In this document: positions 1 through 8,704 of the stretch, in pieces
Layout: every line of letters begins with the position of its first letter
How positions within the stretch are numbered: the stretch's first letter is position 1
From: Sedimenticola hydrogenitrophicus
GTDB lineage: Bacteria > Pseudomonadota > Gammaproteobacteria > Chromatiales > Chromatiaceae
Assembly (NCBI RefSeq): GCF_025175675.1
Contig: NZ_JANIOA010000008.1
Span: 62,001-126,000 of the forward strand
Length of the DNA: 64,000 bases
Direction: 5' to 3'
Made by a program: the position numbers and the translations under genes
Notes under the pieces: model-generated
What the model saw: only the letters and a program-made list of their open reading frames with translations
What the model was told of the DNA's origin: nothing
The model's database searches: none

Positions 1-436
1 CAGCACAACCGGCCGGACCGATCCGGGTCTGACCATCGGTCATCTGGCAAAGGCCGCCGGCGTCAACGTCGAAACCGTCCGTTACTACCAACGTATCGGC
101 CTGATCAGGGAGCCGCTTAAACCCGCCCAAGGCTACCGGCGTTACCCGGCTTCCCTGGCGGAGACCATTCGCTTCGTCAAACGGGCCCAGGAACTCGGCT
201 TCAGCCTCAACGAAATCACCGACCTGTTGTCCCTGAACGCCAGGAATTGCGACGAGGCGCGCGCAATTGCGGAACACAAACACGCGGTCATACAACAACG
301 CATCGACGATCTGAACGCCATCCAGCGTGAACTGTCCAGACTGATCAACGCCTGCAGGAAAAACGGCTCCGGTCAGGAACAGTGCGCGATCATCGCCACG
401 CTGAGCAAGACCACGGAATTTAACCCTGAAAGCTGA
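1..436 (+). CDS. merR: MerR-family metal-responsive regulator (5' end outside window)
   Basis: The reading frame is open from base 2 to a TGA at 434-436, so only the start is missing. It has the MerR helix-turn-helix (TIGHLAKAAGVNVETVRYYQ), the wing with GYRRYP, a long dimerisation helix, and a C-terminal metal-binding region. Cysteines occur in NARNCDEA, NACRKNG and EQCAII, which correspond by eye to the three Hg(II) ligands of mercury-responsive MerR. This makes a mercury sensor more likely than CueR or ZntR. No mer resistance gene follows downstream; a divergent mer operon could lie to the left of the window. The subfamily assignment rests on remembered sequences, so the exact metal is an inference. 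Confidence 0.85.
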   Translation, partial: STTGRTDPGLTIGHLAKAAGVNVETVRYYQRIGLIREPLKPAQGYRRYPASLAETIRFVKRAQELGFSLNEITDLLSLNARNCDEARAIAEHKHAVIQQRIDDLNAIQRELSRLINACRKNGSGQEQCAIIATLSKTTEFNPES

Positions 437-920
437 TTTGTACAGACCTGCAGTCTCTCGCTGGATGGTCGCCCCCACAGTCCGTCGTCAGTTCACGTAC
501 AGTACCTTTCCTTGCTACCAGCCAATCATGGGTGATCGCATGCTGGAGACAAAGACGATCCCTACTCCGACTCGATGGCAAACAAGCCTGAAAAGGCTTG
601 TAATTTCGGTGGCTTGTATTTCGCGTCGATACCCCTGAAAGATACCCTGCCCAGAAATACAAAAAAGGCTATATCCCTCCGATATCCGACGATCATCCCC
701 TGTTCGAATGGACGGCCGTCAATTGCCTTTATTACCAGCCTGACCTATATTCAAGACGTCCACAGGTTCAGCAAGCGGCAAAAGGTAGAGGTGCGCATCG
801 GACAGGTCCAGGGGCAGGTTGTGGTAGCGTATGGTAAGTCTGGCGGAACCCATTCCTTACGACACGCAGCGCGAACTTCCCGTGGTCGCTCCTACGATGC
901 CGGGCCATTCAGGCCGGTGG
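437..920. other. Intergenic stretch, no gene recognised
   Basis: About 480 bp between merR and the thioredoxin-like remnant. Short frames on both strands give no recognisable protein and overlap each other. A GTTCGAAT sequence near 694 resembles a tRNA T-loop, but its flanks cannot form a T-stem. The stretch may be a junction between two sequence segments. Confidence 0.5.
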
Positions 921-1176
921 GACTTCAGCCCGAACATCCCGACCAGCTCCTGGTACTTGTCCACCTCGACCCTGCCCATGCGGAACGCGCCGCTATACCC
1001 GGTCGCCAATTTTTAAGCAGCGGACCCAGTGTCTTGCACGATCCGCACCAGCTGGCCGAGAAGTCGAGCAGTACCGGCGTGCTCAGCGAAGCTTGCAGCA
1101 CCCCGGTGTCGAAGGTGGCCGGGTCGGCCTCGAATACATGCGCTTGGCTGGTGACGGCGTTCACGCGTTTCTCCAT
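921..1176 (-). pseudogene. Frameshifted, truncated thioredoxin-like (YbbN/CnoX type) gene
   Basis: Read from an ATG at 1176 on the minus strand, the protein begins MEKRVNAVTSQAHVFEADP and reaches a thioredoxin active site, LLDFSASWCGSCKTLGPLLK. It then leaves frame in an A-rich run near 1014-1018. The adjacent frame continues the family pattern (KLATGYSGAFRMGRVEVDKY, ELVGMFGLKS). Homology then stops, before the expected Val-Pro-Thr segment. The N-terminus resembles the thioredoxin domain of the co-chaperone YbbN. The gene therefore has one frameshift and lacks its C-terminal half. A sequencing error could explain the frameshift but not the truncation. Confidence 0.75.
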
Positions 1177-1299
1177 GGGGCTGGAATCCAGATTTGGAAC
1201 ACCGCCGAGCCTATCAAGGGCGGGCATCAAGACCATGCAAACAACGTGTGATCGGAACAATTTCCAGCGCGAGGGTCCCGGACTTGCGAGAATCCACCG

Positions 1300-1962
1300 A
1301 TGAGTACGTCGGCCCGATGCAAGCCTGCCCCGCCTGGGCCTGGGCCTGCGCCTGGAGCGCAGGGGATCGGTATCTGCGAGTACTGCGATACGGTCTACCG
1401 GCAGCGGGAGCCGCGGCTCAACCAGGTAATCCGCTGCCCGTGTTGCGACGCGGTGCAGGCGCGACACCACGCTGTGGACATCGACGGCATGCTGGCGCTG
1501 GCGGTCGCCGCGCTGATCCTCTTTCTGATCGCCAACGTGTGGCCGATCGTCACCTTGGGGCTCGGCGCCGAGCAGAACAGCGCAACGCTATGGGGCATGA
1601 TTATCGCGATGTGGCAGCACGGCGCCCAGCTAGTGGCGATGGTGGTAGCCGCCACGCTGTTCTTCTTTCCACTGAACAAGATGCTGATGCTTGGCTGGCT
1701 GCTGGCGTTCGCGCGCAGGGGTCGCCGAGCGCCCGGCTTTGGCCGGATGATGGTGGCATTACATTATCTGCAACCCTGGACCATGAGCGAGGTGTTCGTG
1801 CTGGGCGCATTGGTGGCGATCGTCAAGGCGCGCACCTATTTCGACGTGATGCCGGAGCCGGGCATCTATGCCTATGGCGCGCTCACCCTGCTGATCACCG
1901 CGTTCTCCGGCATCGACCTGCGGCGGCTGTGGGACGACACCGCGGAAGGGAGTGCGCAATGA
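1300..1962 (+). CDS. pqiA: PqiA family membrane protein, first half
   Basis: A 220-aa protein equivalent to the N-terminal half of E. coli PqiA. It starts with a zinc-ribbon-like pair of CxxC motifs (CEYC and CPCC), then four likely membrane segments (LALAVAALILFLIANVWPI, a second near LVAMVVAATLFFF, one near MSEVFVLGALVAIV, and a last ALTLLITAF). PqiA is the inner-membrane part of the PqiABC system, which spans the envelope and is linked to lipid transport and membrane-stress tolerance. The gene overlaps the next one by ATGA (1959-1962), so the two are translationally coupled. The split of PqiA into two cistrons is the notable point here. Confidence 0.85.
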   Translation: MSTSARCKPAPPGPGPAPGAQGIGICEYCDTVYRQREPRLNQVIRCPCCDAVQARHHAVDIDGMLALAVAALILFLIANVWPIVTLGLGAEQNSATLWGMIIAMWQHGAQLVAMVVAATLFFFPLNKMLMLGWLLAFARRGRRAPGFGRMMVALHYLQPWTMSEVFVLGALVAIVKARTYFDVMPEPGIYAYGALTLLITAFSGIDLRRLWDDTAEGSAQ

Positions 1963-2582
1963 GTGCTTTGCCGCGCGCGCATGAGCTGGGCCTGATCGCC
2001 TGCCACGTCTGCGGCCTGGTGTGCCGCGAGCCGAACTTCTCGCCCGCAGCGTGTCCACGATGCGGGTCGGGTCTGCGTCGGCGCAAGACAGCCAGCTTCA
2101 TGCGCACCTGGGCGCTGTTGATTGCCGCCTTCATCCTCTACATACCGGCCAACGTGTTGCCGATCATGCGTACCGTCAATGTCGGCGACGTGGACGACAA
2201 CACCATCATCAGCGGTGTGGTGGAGCTGTGGATGCAGGGCTCTCCCAGCCTCGCGTTGATCGTGTTCGCCGCCAGCATCGTTGTGCCGGTGCTGAAATTC
2301 TTCGTGCTGGCGCTGCTGCTGGTCAGCACCCGCCGCGACAGTGACTGGGCGATGCACCAGCGCGCCGCGCTGTATCGCCTGGTCGACTTGATCGGCTACT
2401 GGTCGATGCTGGATGTGTTCGTGGTAGCGCTGCTGACCGCACTGGTGCGCTTCGACGTGTTGAGCCGGGTCGAGCCGCTGCCCGGCGTGGTATTTTTCGG
2501 GCTCACCGTGATACTAACCATGTTTGCTTCGATGAGCTTCGACCCGCGTCTGCTGTGGGACGCCAGGAAGAATCATGACTGA
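1959..2582 (+). CDS. pqiA: PqiA family membrane protein, second half
   Basis: A 207-aa protein starting MSALPRAHELGLIACHVCGL at the ATG that overlaps the previous stop. It has its own CxxC pairs (CHVC and CPRC) followed by about four membrane segments (TWALLIAAFILYIPANVLPI onward). It is homologous to the first half and to the C-terminal half of E. coli PqiA. The longer open frame that begins further upstream (1194) is only the unused frame beneath the first half. The gene overlaps pqiB by 8 bp (2575-2582), so the whole operon is tightly coupled. Confidence 0.88.
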   Translation: MSALPRAHELGLIACHVCGLVCREPNFSPAACPRCGSGLRRRKTASFMRTWALLIAAFILYIPANVLPIMRTVNVGDVDDNTIISGVVELWMQGSPSLALIVFAASIVVPVLKFFVLALLLVSTRRDSDWAMHQRAALYRLVDLIGYWSMLDVFVVALLTALVRFDVLSRVEPLPGVVFFGLTVILTMFASMSFDPRLLWDARKNHD

Positions 2583-4221
2583 TCCACCGAATTCGAACCC
2601 GCCGCCGGCGGAGGATCTTCCTGAGCCGGTCGTGCAGCACCGGCACATCAACGTCTCGCTGATCTGGGTGGTGCCGGTGCTCGCCGCGCTGGTCGGGCTG
2701 TCGCTGGTGGTCAACAACTGGCTGCAGGCCGGGCCGCAAATCAGCATCACCTTCACTACCGCCGAGGGGCTGGAGGCGGGCAAAACCCCGGTGAAGTACA
2801 AGAGCGTGGTGATCGGCAAGGTCACCCGGATCAGCCTGAGCGAAGACCGCCGCAAGGTGCGGGTGGAGGTGGCGCTGGAAAAGAGTGCCGCCGGCTTCGC
2901 CACCTACGACGCACGCTATTGGGTGGTCCGTCCGCGCATCGGTCTGGGTGGCATCTCCGGCGTGGATACCCTGTTGTCGGGCACCTTCATCGGTGCCGAC
3001 GTGGGCAACTCCAACCAGGAGAAATACCAGTTCCAGGGCCTGGAGACCCCGCCGGCGGTGCTGCATGGGGCGCCGGGCAAGAGTTTCGTGCTGCACAGCG
3101 GCGACCTCGGCTCGCTGGATATTGGCTCGCCGGTGTACTACCGGCGAATCCAGGTGGGCCGCGTGGTGTCCTACCAGTTGAATCCGGACGGCAAGAGCGT
3201 CTCGCTGCGGATCTTCGTGGACGGACCCCATGACCGCTACGTAACCACCGTGTCGCGCTTCTGGAACGCCAGCGGGGTCGACCTGTCGCTCGGCGCCAAC
3301 GGGCTCAAGCTCAATTCGCAATCGCTGGCGACGGTGTTCGCCGGTGGCGTGGCGTTCCAGGAACCGCCCGGCCCGCACCCGAGCACGCCGGCGCCCGAAG
3401 ATGCCAGCTACCGGCTGTTTAACGACCAGGTCGCCGCCCTGGCGCCGCCGGACGGTCCGCCACGCTACATCCGCATGCGATTCAACCAATCGCTGCGCGG
3501 GTTGGCGGTGGACGCACCGGTGGAATTTTTCGGTATCGACATCGGCAAAGTGGTCTCGATCAATCTGGATTATGACGAGCAGGCCGAGCGCTTTCCGGTG
3601 ACGGTGGGCGCGGTGATCTATCCGCAGCGGCTGGGGCATGCCTACGACAAGCTGGTCGAACTGGCGCGCGCCCAGGGCGGTGATGCCGACCTCGGGCAGA
3701 TAATGCGGACCCTGGTCAGTGACGGCCTGCGCGCGCAGGCACGCACCGGCAACCTGCTTACCGGGCAGCTGTACATCGCCATGGACTTCATCCCGAAGGC
3801 GGACAAGGTGGACTTCAACACCAGCGCCACGCCACTGGAGATACCGACCGCGCCGGGCAGCTTCGACAAGCTGCAGGAGCAGTTGGCCGACATCGTCACC
3901 AAGCTGCAGAAGGTACCGTTCGACAGCATCGGACAGAACCTGGACCACTCGCTGGCCGATCTGGATCAGACGCTGAAACAGCTCAACGAAGAGGTGCTGC
4001 CGGAGTTCAAGCAGACCCTGGGCACGGCCGGAAACGCGCTATCCGCCGATTCGCCGCTACGGCATAACCTGGGCGGTACCCTGCAGGAACTCGAGCGCAT
4101 GGCACGGTCGCTGCGGGCCTTGTCCGACTACCTCAGCGGCCACCCGGAGGCGCTGATCCGCGGCCGCCGCGACGATCCCGCGCCGATCCCGCCGGCAGCC
4201 TCACCAAGGAGCAAGCCATGA
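2575..4221 (+). CDS. pqiB: PqiB, MCE-domain lipid-transport protein
   Basis: A 548-aa protein with one N-terminal membrane anchor (LIWVVPVLAALVGLSLVV, about residues 28-45) and repeated MCE domains. The first has the typical TFTTAEGLEAGKTPVKYKSV pattern; further ones begin near residues 160 and 290. The C-terminus is a helical, coiled-coil-like tail (about residues 430-520) rich in L, Q and D. In E. coli, PqiB forms hexamers with a long needle that bridges the periplasm. The length matches the family (about 545 aa). It lies between the PqiA genes and PqiC, overlapping both, which fixes its identity. Confidence 0.93.
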   Translation: MTDPPNSNPPPAEDLPEPVVQHRHINVSLIWVVPVLAALVGLSLVVNNWLQAGPQISITFTTAEGLEAGKTPVKYKSVVIGKVTRISLSEDRRKVRVEVALEKSAAGFATYDARYWVVRPRIGLGGISGVDTLLSGTFIGADVGNSNQEKYQFQGLETPPAVLHGAPGKSFVLHSGDLGSLDIGSPVYYRRIQVGRVVSYQLNPDGKSVSLRIFVDGPHDRYVTTVSRFWNASGVDLSLGANGLKLNSQSLATVFAGGVAFQEPPGPHPSTPAPEDASYRLFNDQVAALAPPDGPPRYIRMRFNQSLRGLAVDAPVEFFGIDIGKVVSINLDYDEQAERFPVTVGAVIYPQRLGHAYDKLVELARAQGGDADLGQIMRTLVSDGLRAQARTGNLLTGQLYIAMDFIPKADKVDFNTSATPLEIPTAPGSFDKLQEQLADIVTKLQKVPFDSIGQNLDHSLADLDQTLKQLNEEVLPEFKQTLGTAGNALSADSPLRHNLGGTLQELERMARSLRALSDYLSGHPEALIRGRRDDPAPIPPAASPRSKP

Positions 4222-4820
4222 TTCCGCGTTGGCAATCGTTTCTTGTGATTGGCGCACTGACTCTTGGCCTGGCGGCCTGCGCCTCGCCACCGATAAACTA
4301 CTACACGCTGGTGCCGGTAGCGACTGGATCGGCGTCGGACGTGGCCGTGCCGGTGCCGTTCGAACTGCTGCCGGTCGGCGTGCCGGCCCAGGTCGACGTG
4401 CCACAACTGGTGATCCGGCAGGGCGGCCAGGATGTGGTCGTGCTCAACGGCGAACGCTGGATCGCACCACTGGCCAACGAGGTGCACGCCGCACTGGCCG
4501 CGCACCTAGCCGATGCGTTGGGCTCGCAGGACCTCAGCGGCCTGCCGGGCAGCGACCAGTCACGGTTGCGGATCAAGCTGGACCTGCGCCGTTTCGATTC
4601 GATCGCTGGCCAGGCTGCGCTGATCGATGCGGTATGGAGCGTGCGCTCGCTCAAGGGCGGCGCAGCGGTGACCTGCACCAGCCGGTTGAGCGAACCGGTC
4701 GGGCCGGGCTACGACGCGCTGGTGCAGGGCCACCAGCAGGCGATTGCCCGGCTGGCCGACGAGGTGGCCGACGTGGCCCGCGCCGTCCACGCCGACCGGA
4801 CGCCGAGCTGCCCGGAGTAG
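4218..4820 (+). CDS. pqiC: PqiC, outer-membrane lipoprotein of the Pqi system
   Basis: A 200-aa protein with a lipoprotein signal, ALTLGLAACASPP, where LAAC is the lipobox and Cys15-17 would be lipidated. The mature part starts INYYTLVP, the usual beginning of the PqiC/YmbA domain (ABC-type transport auxiliary lipoprotein). It completes the pqi operon and shares ATGA with the pqiB stop. PqiC is thought to receive the PqiB needle at the outer membrane. Nothing unusual is seen in the sequence. Confidence 0.9.
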   Translation: MIPRWQSFLVIGALTLGLAACASPPINYYTLVPVATGSASDVAVPVPFELLPVGVPAQVDVPQLVIRQGGQDVVVLNGERWIAPLANEVHAALAAHLADALGSQDLSGLPGSDQSRLRIKLDLRRFDSIAGQAALIDAVWSVRSLKGGAAVTCTSRLSEPVGPGYDALVQGHQQAIARLADEVADVARAVHADRTPSCPE

Positions 4821-5091
4821 GTCGTTAGTAGCCTCTTCGGAATAGATTTTCAAATGTCGCCTTTGGGAGCAAAGGGCACGAAGAAAATAAACCATGCATC
4901 TTGGCGTCATTGCGAGCGTATTCTTTGTAGCCCTGAACTTTAATCCTGGGTACCGATTTTATTCCTCGGATGCAGGTCGGATTAACTGGTCGCCTGGATG
5001 GAGCCCGATCCACGGGAGCCAGGCAAGCGCACCGACCCATAGGGGCGGAATCCGGGGGCATTGTCTCCAACCTGTTCCCTGGTCCCTGACA
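4821..5091. other. Intergenic gap at a possible segment boundary
   Basis: About 270 bp between the convergent pqi operon and the FNR-family gene. It includes CGTCATTGCGAGC (4909-4921), a string often found in dispersed bacterial intergenic repeats. No convincing small gene or terminator is seen. Confidence 0.4.
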
Positions 5092-5832
5092 TCACAACCG
5101 GGACACATACTCCTTGCCGGAAACGGCAAGATAGCGCAGTTCGGCCATATCCAGCAGGGCTATCCCGCGTCCCTTAACCTCGATCAGCCGCGCATCGATC
5201 AGGCGCTTCAACACCCGGCTGAGGGTCTCCTGGGCCATGCCGAGATGACAGGCGATATCGCTGCGGCTCATTCTCAGCTCAACTCGCGGCGCCGCGCCTT
5301 TGTCCATCTCCGGCAGCCGCCGGCACATCTCCAGCAGAAAATCGGCCACCCGGGCGTCACTGTGCATCCGGTGGCGGTATAACGACGCCTGGAGCAGCGC
5401 CTGCTCGGAGGCAAATGCCTGACCGATGGATTGGATCGCCTGCAGGTTGTCCTGCGAGCGGCCAAGCAGCAGGCGGCGGGGCAGTCGGCACAACTGGCAG
5501 TCCATCGTCGCCATGGCGCGTGCGCGTTTCATGTCGTTATTGAACAGGCTGCGGGTACCGAACAGCTCGCCAGGCAGGCGGAAGCTGGCCCACTCCAGAT
5601 CGCCGGACCGCTCGCTGATCCGGATACAGCCGCTGCGAACCACATAAACCGTGTCGGGAGAAAATTGCAGGCCCTGGCGCACCACGTGCAGCGCCTCGCC
5701 TTCGGAAGCACGCCCACCGTAGGGACAGATGGCATTCAGCGGACAGGATTCCGCCTGTATCATACCGCTTCCGATGTCGGCACAACCGGCATCACTTGAC
5801 CTGCACAGGGTTAAACAGGGACTTGGCAGCAT
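5092..5832 (-). CDS. FNR/CRP-family transcription regulator
   Basis: A 246-aa regulator. An open frame begins 16 codons earlier, but the ATG at 5832 is preceded by a strong ribosome binding site, AAGGAGGTG, 7 bases upstream, so I take that start. The N-terminal cysteines (CLTLC, GCAD, ESCPLNAICPYGG) and the later MDCQLCRLP resemble the iron-sulfur ligands of FNR. A cyclic-nucleotide-binding-like beta roll follows, then a C-terminal helix-turn-helix (MSRSDIACHLGMAQETLSRV) close to that of FNR/ANR. It lies directly downstream of, and in the same direction as, the iodate-reductase-like operon, whose promoter carries FNR-like boxes. An oxygen sensor is the best guess, but Cys spacing differs from E. 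coli FNR, so DNR or another subfamily is possible. Confidence 0.85.
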   Translation of the reverse strand: MLPSPCLTLCRSSDAGCADIGSGMIQAESCPLNAICPYGGRASEGEALHVVRQGLQFSPDTVYVVRSGCIRISERSGDLEWASFRLPGELFGTRSLFNNDMKRARAMATMDCQLCRLPRRLLLGRSQDNLQAIQSIGQAFASEQALLQASLYRHRMHSDARVADFLLEMCRRLPEMDKGAAPRVELRMSRSDIACHLGMAQETLSRVLKRLIDARLIEVKGRGIALLDMAELRYLAVSGKEYVSRL

Positions 5833-5909
5833 CGGTTTCACCTCCTTTTTGGTTCCTCTTTTCACGGCGGACTTCACCATGACAAGCGGAACAACGACGC
5901 CATGTACAG

Positions 5910-5957
5910 GTACTCTGTCAAGATGATATTGATGTCAATATCATCTTGACAGAGTAC
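5910..5957. promoter_or_regulatory. Perfect 48-bp inverted repeat (23-bp arms, 2-bp centre)
   Basis: The arms 5910-5932 and 5935-5957 are exact reverse complements around a central TG. The site lies between the stop of the molybdoenzyme gene and the start of the FNR-family gene. It is not followed by a T tract on the minus strand, so it is not a textbook terminator. A cruciform operator, an RNA-stabilising 3' stem or a bidirectional terminator are all possible. A second, weaker hairpin of 7-bp arms (AGGGGCG/CGCCCCT) follows at 5959-5982. Confidence 0.8.
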
Positions 5958-6008
5958 AAGGGGCGACCCAAAGGCCGCCCCTGTATCCTAGGTTGATAAC
6001 ACGCCGGA

Positions 6009-8702
6009 TCAGACGATATTGCGAGGCGCGAAGGACATGGAGCGGAACTCGCTCTTGTACTTCGACTCGCCGATCTTCTTCACCCGGGCCACACCCATCT
6101 TGTAGTTGTAGTTGCCGCTGATCTGGTCAGGCACGCGACCCTGCAACGCATTACTGGGCTGGCTGGTATTGATGAAGTAAGAGTACATGGTCCCCTTCTT
6201 CACATGCGGCGTCACAATGGCAACCGCGGTTACCGCCGCTTTGTTCAGCTCGATCCAGCCGTTTTTCAGCAGCTCGGCGAAGTTGAAGTCAGCGCCGTGC
6301 ACGCCCTTGATGGTCTGGCGGAAGTTCGGCACCCGGTCGGAAAACAGGAGCAGTTGATCGCCCGACTCGATACCGCGTGCGGCGGCATCATCCGGGTGGA
6401 TCTCGGTCCAGTTCTCCGGCCAGCGCTGGGCAATATAGGCCCGCCGGTCCACGTCATCAAAGCCGGACTGCCAGACTTCGTTGATGCGGCCATTAGTGTG
6501 CCAAAGTTCGTCCTCTTTCGGTTTCATCCACTCCCAGTAATCGGAGAACAGATCCCACGGATGTTTCTGGATGTTCACCTTGCCGGTCTGTGAATTGAAG
6601 TGCGTGCCCTTCTTGTTCACCATGTTGGCACCGGTTGTCCGCCCCTCGGCTACCATCTGATCTTCTGTCACAGTGGTATCGTGCAGACGTTTGGTACCCA
6701 GCAGCTCGCCGGTTTTGTAGTTGTAGAAGGTCGGTCCCTGGATACCGGTGGTGCCCAACTCACGCAACTTCTCATGCAGGGTCTTGCCCTCCGCATGGGC
6801 GGCCACCTTGATCATGTGGTAGGCCTTGCGGTTGCCGCGGCTGTAACGGGAAGACTCCTCGCACACCTGATTGGCGTCCTTCCAGTCAAAACCGTCGAAG
6901 CCCATGCGTTTGCCGAGTTCCGCCATGATCCACCAGTCCGGCTTGGCATCGCCCGGGGCGTCGTAGAACTTGGAGTAGAGCCGCAGGCGACGCTCACCGT
7001 TGGCGCGGATGAAGTCCGACTCGCCCCAGGTGGCCGCCGGCAGCACGATATCCGCGAAGCGGGAGCCGATCGGATCACGCAGGTAGATCTCCTGGTTGAG
7101 CACCACGGTACCACCGGAATCGGCACGCGCCTTCAGGGTATCGATGATCTCCTGCTTGTCGAAGGATCGGACCTGGTTCGGATTGTTGGTGACCAGTTCC
7201 TCGAACTTGGCGTTGAGACCGCCCGATCCGCACATGGACTGGATCCAGGTGGTGCCGATGACATGGGCAAAGCGGGTATGACCGGAGTAGAAGTAGCGGT
7301 CACAGTCCAGCGCCTGACGCCGACGGCCCGGACGCTTCTGGGCCGACTTGTTGCGCGGATAGCTACCACCGCCGGTACCGCCACGCTGGTGGCCACCCAG
7401 ACGACCGACAACCTGACCCGGCCGGCCACCTGCGCCACAAATGGTCGCCAATGAACTCACTACATTGGTATTGCCGGTATTGTTGGACCAGTAGAATCCC
7501 TTCTCGATAGCGAACGAGGTCTTCATCCGGCTGCCGTCCGCCTTCGGCTTGGCCAACATCTCCGCCGCCTTGTAGATATCGGCGGGATCGATATTGGCGA
7601 TCTGGGCCGCGACCTTGGGATCATACTCTTTCTGCGCCAGGTTCCACTTCTTGTAGTCCTCGAAGCCCTTGGTCTGGAATTTGCCCCAGGTCGTACGCCA
7701 CTGCCAGGGGGTATTGCGGGTGCCCTGGCCAAAGCCGGAGTCGGACTCCCACTTGTTGTTGACCCATTTCTCGATCCACGCCTTGTCCTCCCAGCCGTTC
7801 TCCAGGATGACCCGGGCGATGGCCCCCATAACCGGCACGTCGGTGCCGGGGTCGATCTGCAGGAACAGGGCGTTGCCGCGGCTCTTGGCATAGGCGATGC
7901 CGGCGGTTTCACGCACGTTGATCCAGACCGTCTTCTGCCCGGCATCGATCGCCGGTTTGATATATTGGGTGAACAGGATGGTCTTGGTCTCGTAGGGATC
8001 GGTACCACAGATCATCAGCGACTCGGCCGAACTCCAATCCTGGTAGGAGGGACCGAAGTTATCGAAACCGGCGTCACGGAATCCCGGCGTGGAGGTTACA
8101 TCAGCCGGCGTGTCGTGGTAGGTGAAGTTGGGCGTCTTCATGTGGCGAAGCGCAAACTTCTTGATGGCATAGGTGTTCTCGATGTACTGGTAGGAATAGG
8201 TCTTCATGCCGTAGGCATTGACACCATGCTTGTTCACCACATGCTTCATCACCTCGGTGGCCACATCCAGGGCCATGTCCCAGGAGACCGGCTGCAGGGT
8301 GCCGTTGATGCGAATCATCGGCGACATCAACCGATCCTTGGTCGGTTTATCCGGGTTGTAGACCTTCTCGGCCAGGCAACCGCCGCGAATGGAGGAGTCA
8401 CCGGCCAGGTTGACCGCCTTGGCATCCTTGTCCGGAATGATCACCACATTGTGCGGACGACCGTCATGCATCACCACGTTGTGCTGGGTGGGGGCTACCC
8501 AGGCCTGCAGCGGGCCGGACGGGAAGCTCACCTTCAGGGCGTTCTCATGCGCCTGGTCACCGCCATCCGGGGTACCCACCGGCCAGCGGTAGACCTTGTA
8601 GCCGCAGGCCACGATGCAGTAGTCGCAGCAGGTGGTCAGCACCTCCGCGTTCACCGGAGGCAGAGGCGTCTTGTCCTCGGGAAGATAGTACTTGCTAGAC
8701 AT
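6009..8702 (-). CDS. idrA: Iodate-reductase-like (AioA/IdrA family) molybdopterin catalytic subunit
   Basis: An 897-aa molybdopterin enzyme of the arsenite oxidase branch of the DMSO reductase family. The N-terminal motif TTCCDYCIVACGYK supplies C-x2-C-x3-C, and the fourth position is Ser (GDSSIRGG), as in AioA, which fits a [3Fe-4S] cluster. LGGHQRGG and TNGRINEVWQ match family signatures. There is no signal peptide; export would be with the Tat-signalled Rieske partner encoded just upstream. By eye, the region equivalent to the AioA substrate His/Glu (around YHDTPADVTSTPGFRD) lacks both residues, while the Arg-x3-His pair is kept. Together with the two adjacent di-haem peroxidase genes this supports iodate reductase over arsenite oxidase. 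It is last in the operon, 2 bp after the Rieske gene. Substrate is inferred. Confidence 0.85.
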   Translation of the reverse strand: MSSKYYLPEDKTPLPPVNAEVLTTCCDYCIVACGYKVYRWPVGTPDGGDQAHENALKVSFPSGPLQAWVAPTQHNVVMHDGRPHNVVIIPDKDAKAVNLAGDSSIRGGCLAEKVYNPDKPTKDRLMSPMIRINGTLQPVSWDMALDVATEVMKHVVNKHGVNAYGMKTYSYQYIENTYAIKKFALRHMKTPNFTYHDTPADVTSTPGFRDAGFDNFGPSYQDWSSAESLMICGTDPYETKTILFTQYIKPAIDAGQKTVWINVRETAGIAYAKSRGNALFLQIDPGTDVPVMGAIARVILENGWEDKAWIEKWVNNKWESDSGFGQGTRNTPWQWRTTWGKFQTKGFEDYKKWNLAQKEYDPKVAAQIANIDPADIYKAAEMLAKPKADGSRMKTSFAIEKGFYWSNNTGNTNVVSSLATICGAGGRPGQVVGRLGGHQRGGTGGGSYPRNKSAQKRPGRRRQALDCDRYFYSGHTRFAHVIGTTWIQSMCGSGGLNAKFEELVTNNPNQVRSFDKQEIIDTLKARADSGGTVVLNQEIYLRDPIGSRFADIVLPAATWGESDFIRANGERRLRLYSKFYDAPGDAKPDWWIMAELGKRMGFDGFDWKDANQVCEESSRYSRGNRKAYHMIKVAAHAEGKTLHEKLRELGTTGIQGPTFYNYKTGELLGTKRLHDTTVTEDQMVAEGRTTGANMVNKKGTHFNSQTGKVNIQKHPWDLFSDYWEWMKPKEDELWHTNGRINEVWQSGFDDVDRRAYIAQRWPENWTEIHPDDAAARGIESGDQLLLFSDRVPNFRQTIKGVHGADFNFAELLKNGWIELNKAAVTAVAIVTPHVKKGTMYSYFINTSQPSNALQGRVPDQISGNYNYKMGVARVKKIGESKYKSEFRSMSFAPRNIV

Positions 8703-8704
8703 GA

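Noticed and set aside
690-720. tRNA-like T-loop GTTCGAAT
   Set aside because: The flanking bases cannot pair into a T-stem and no anticodon or acceptor arm is present.
575-1303. 242-aa plus-strand open frame
   Set aside because: It runs antisense through the thioredoxin-like remnant, has no family features, and ends inside the pqiA start region.
1194-1958. N-terminal extension of the second PqiA half
   Set aside because: It is the unused frame under the first pqiA half; the ATG at 1959 with ATGA overlap is the natural start.
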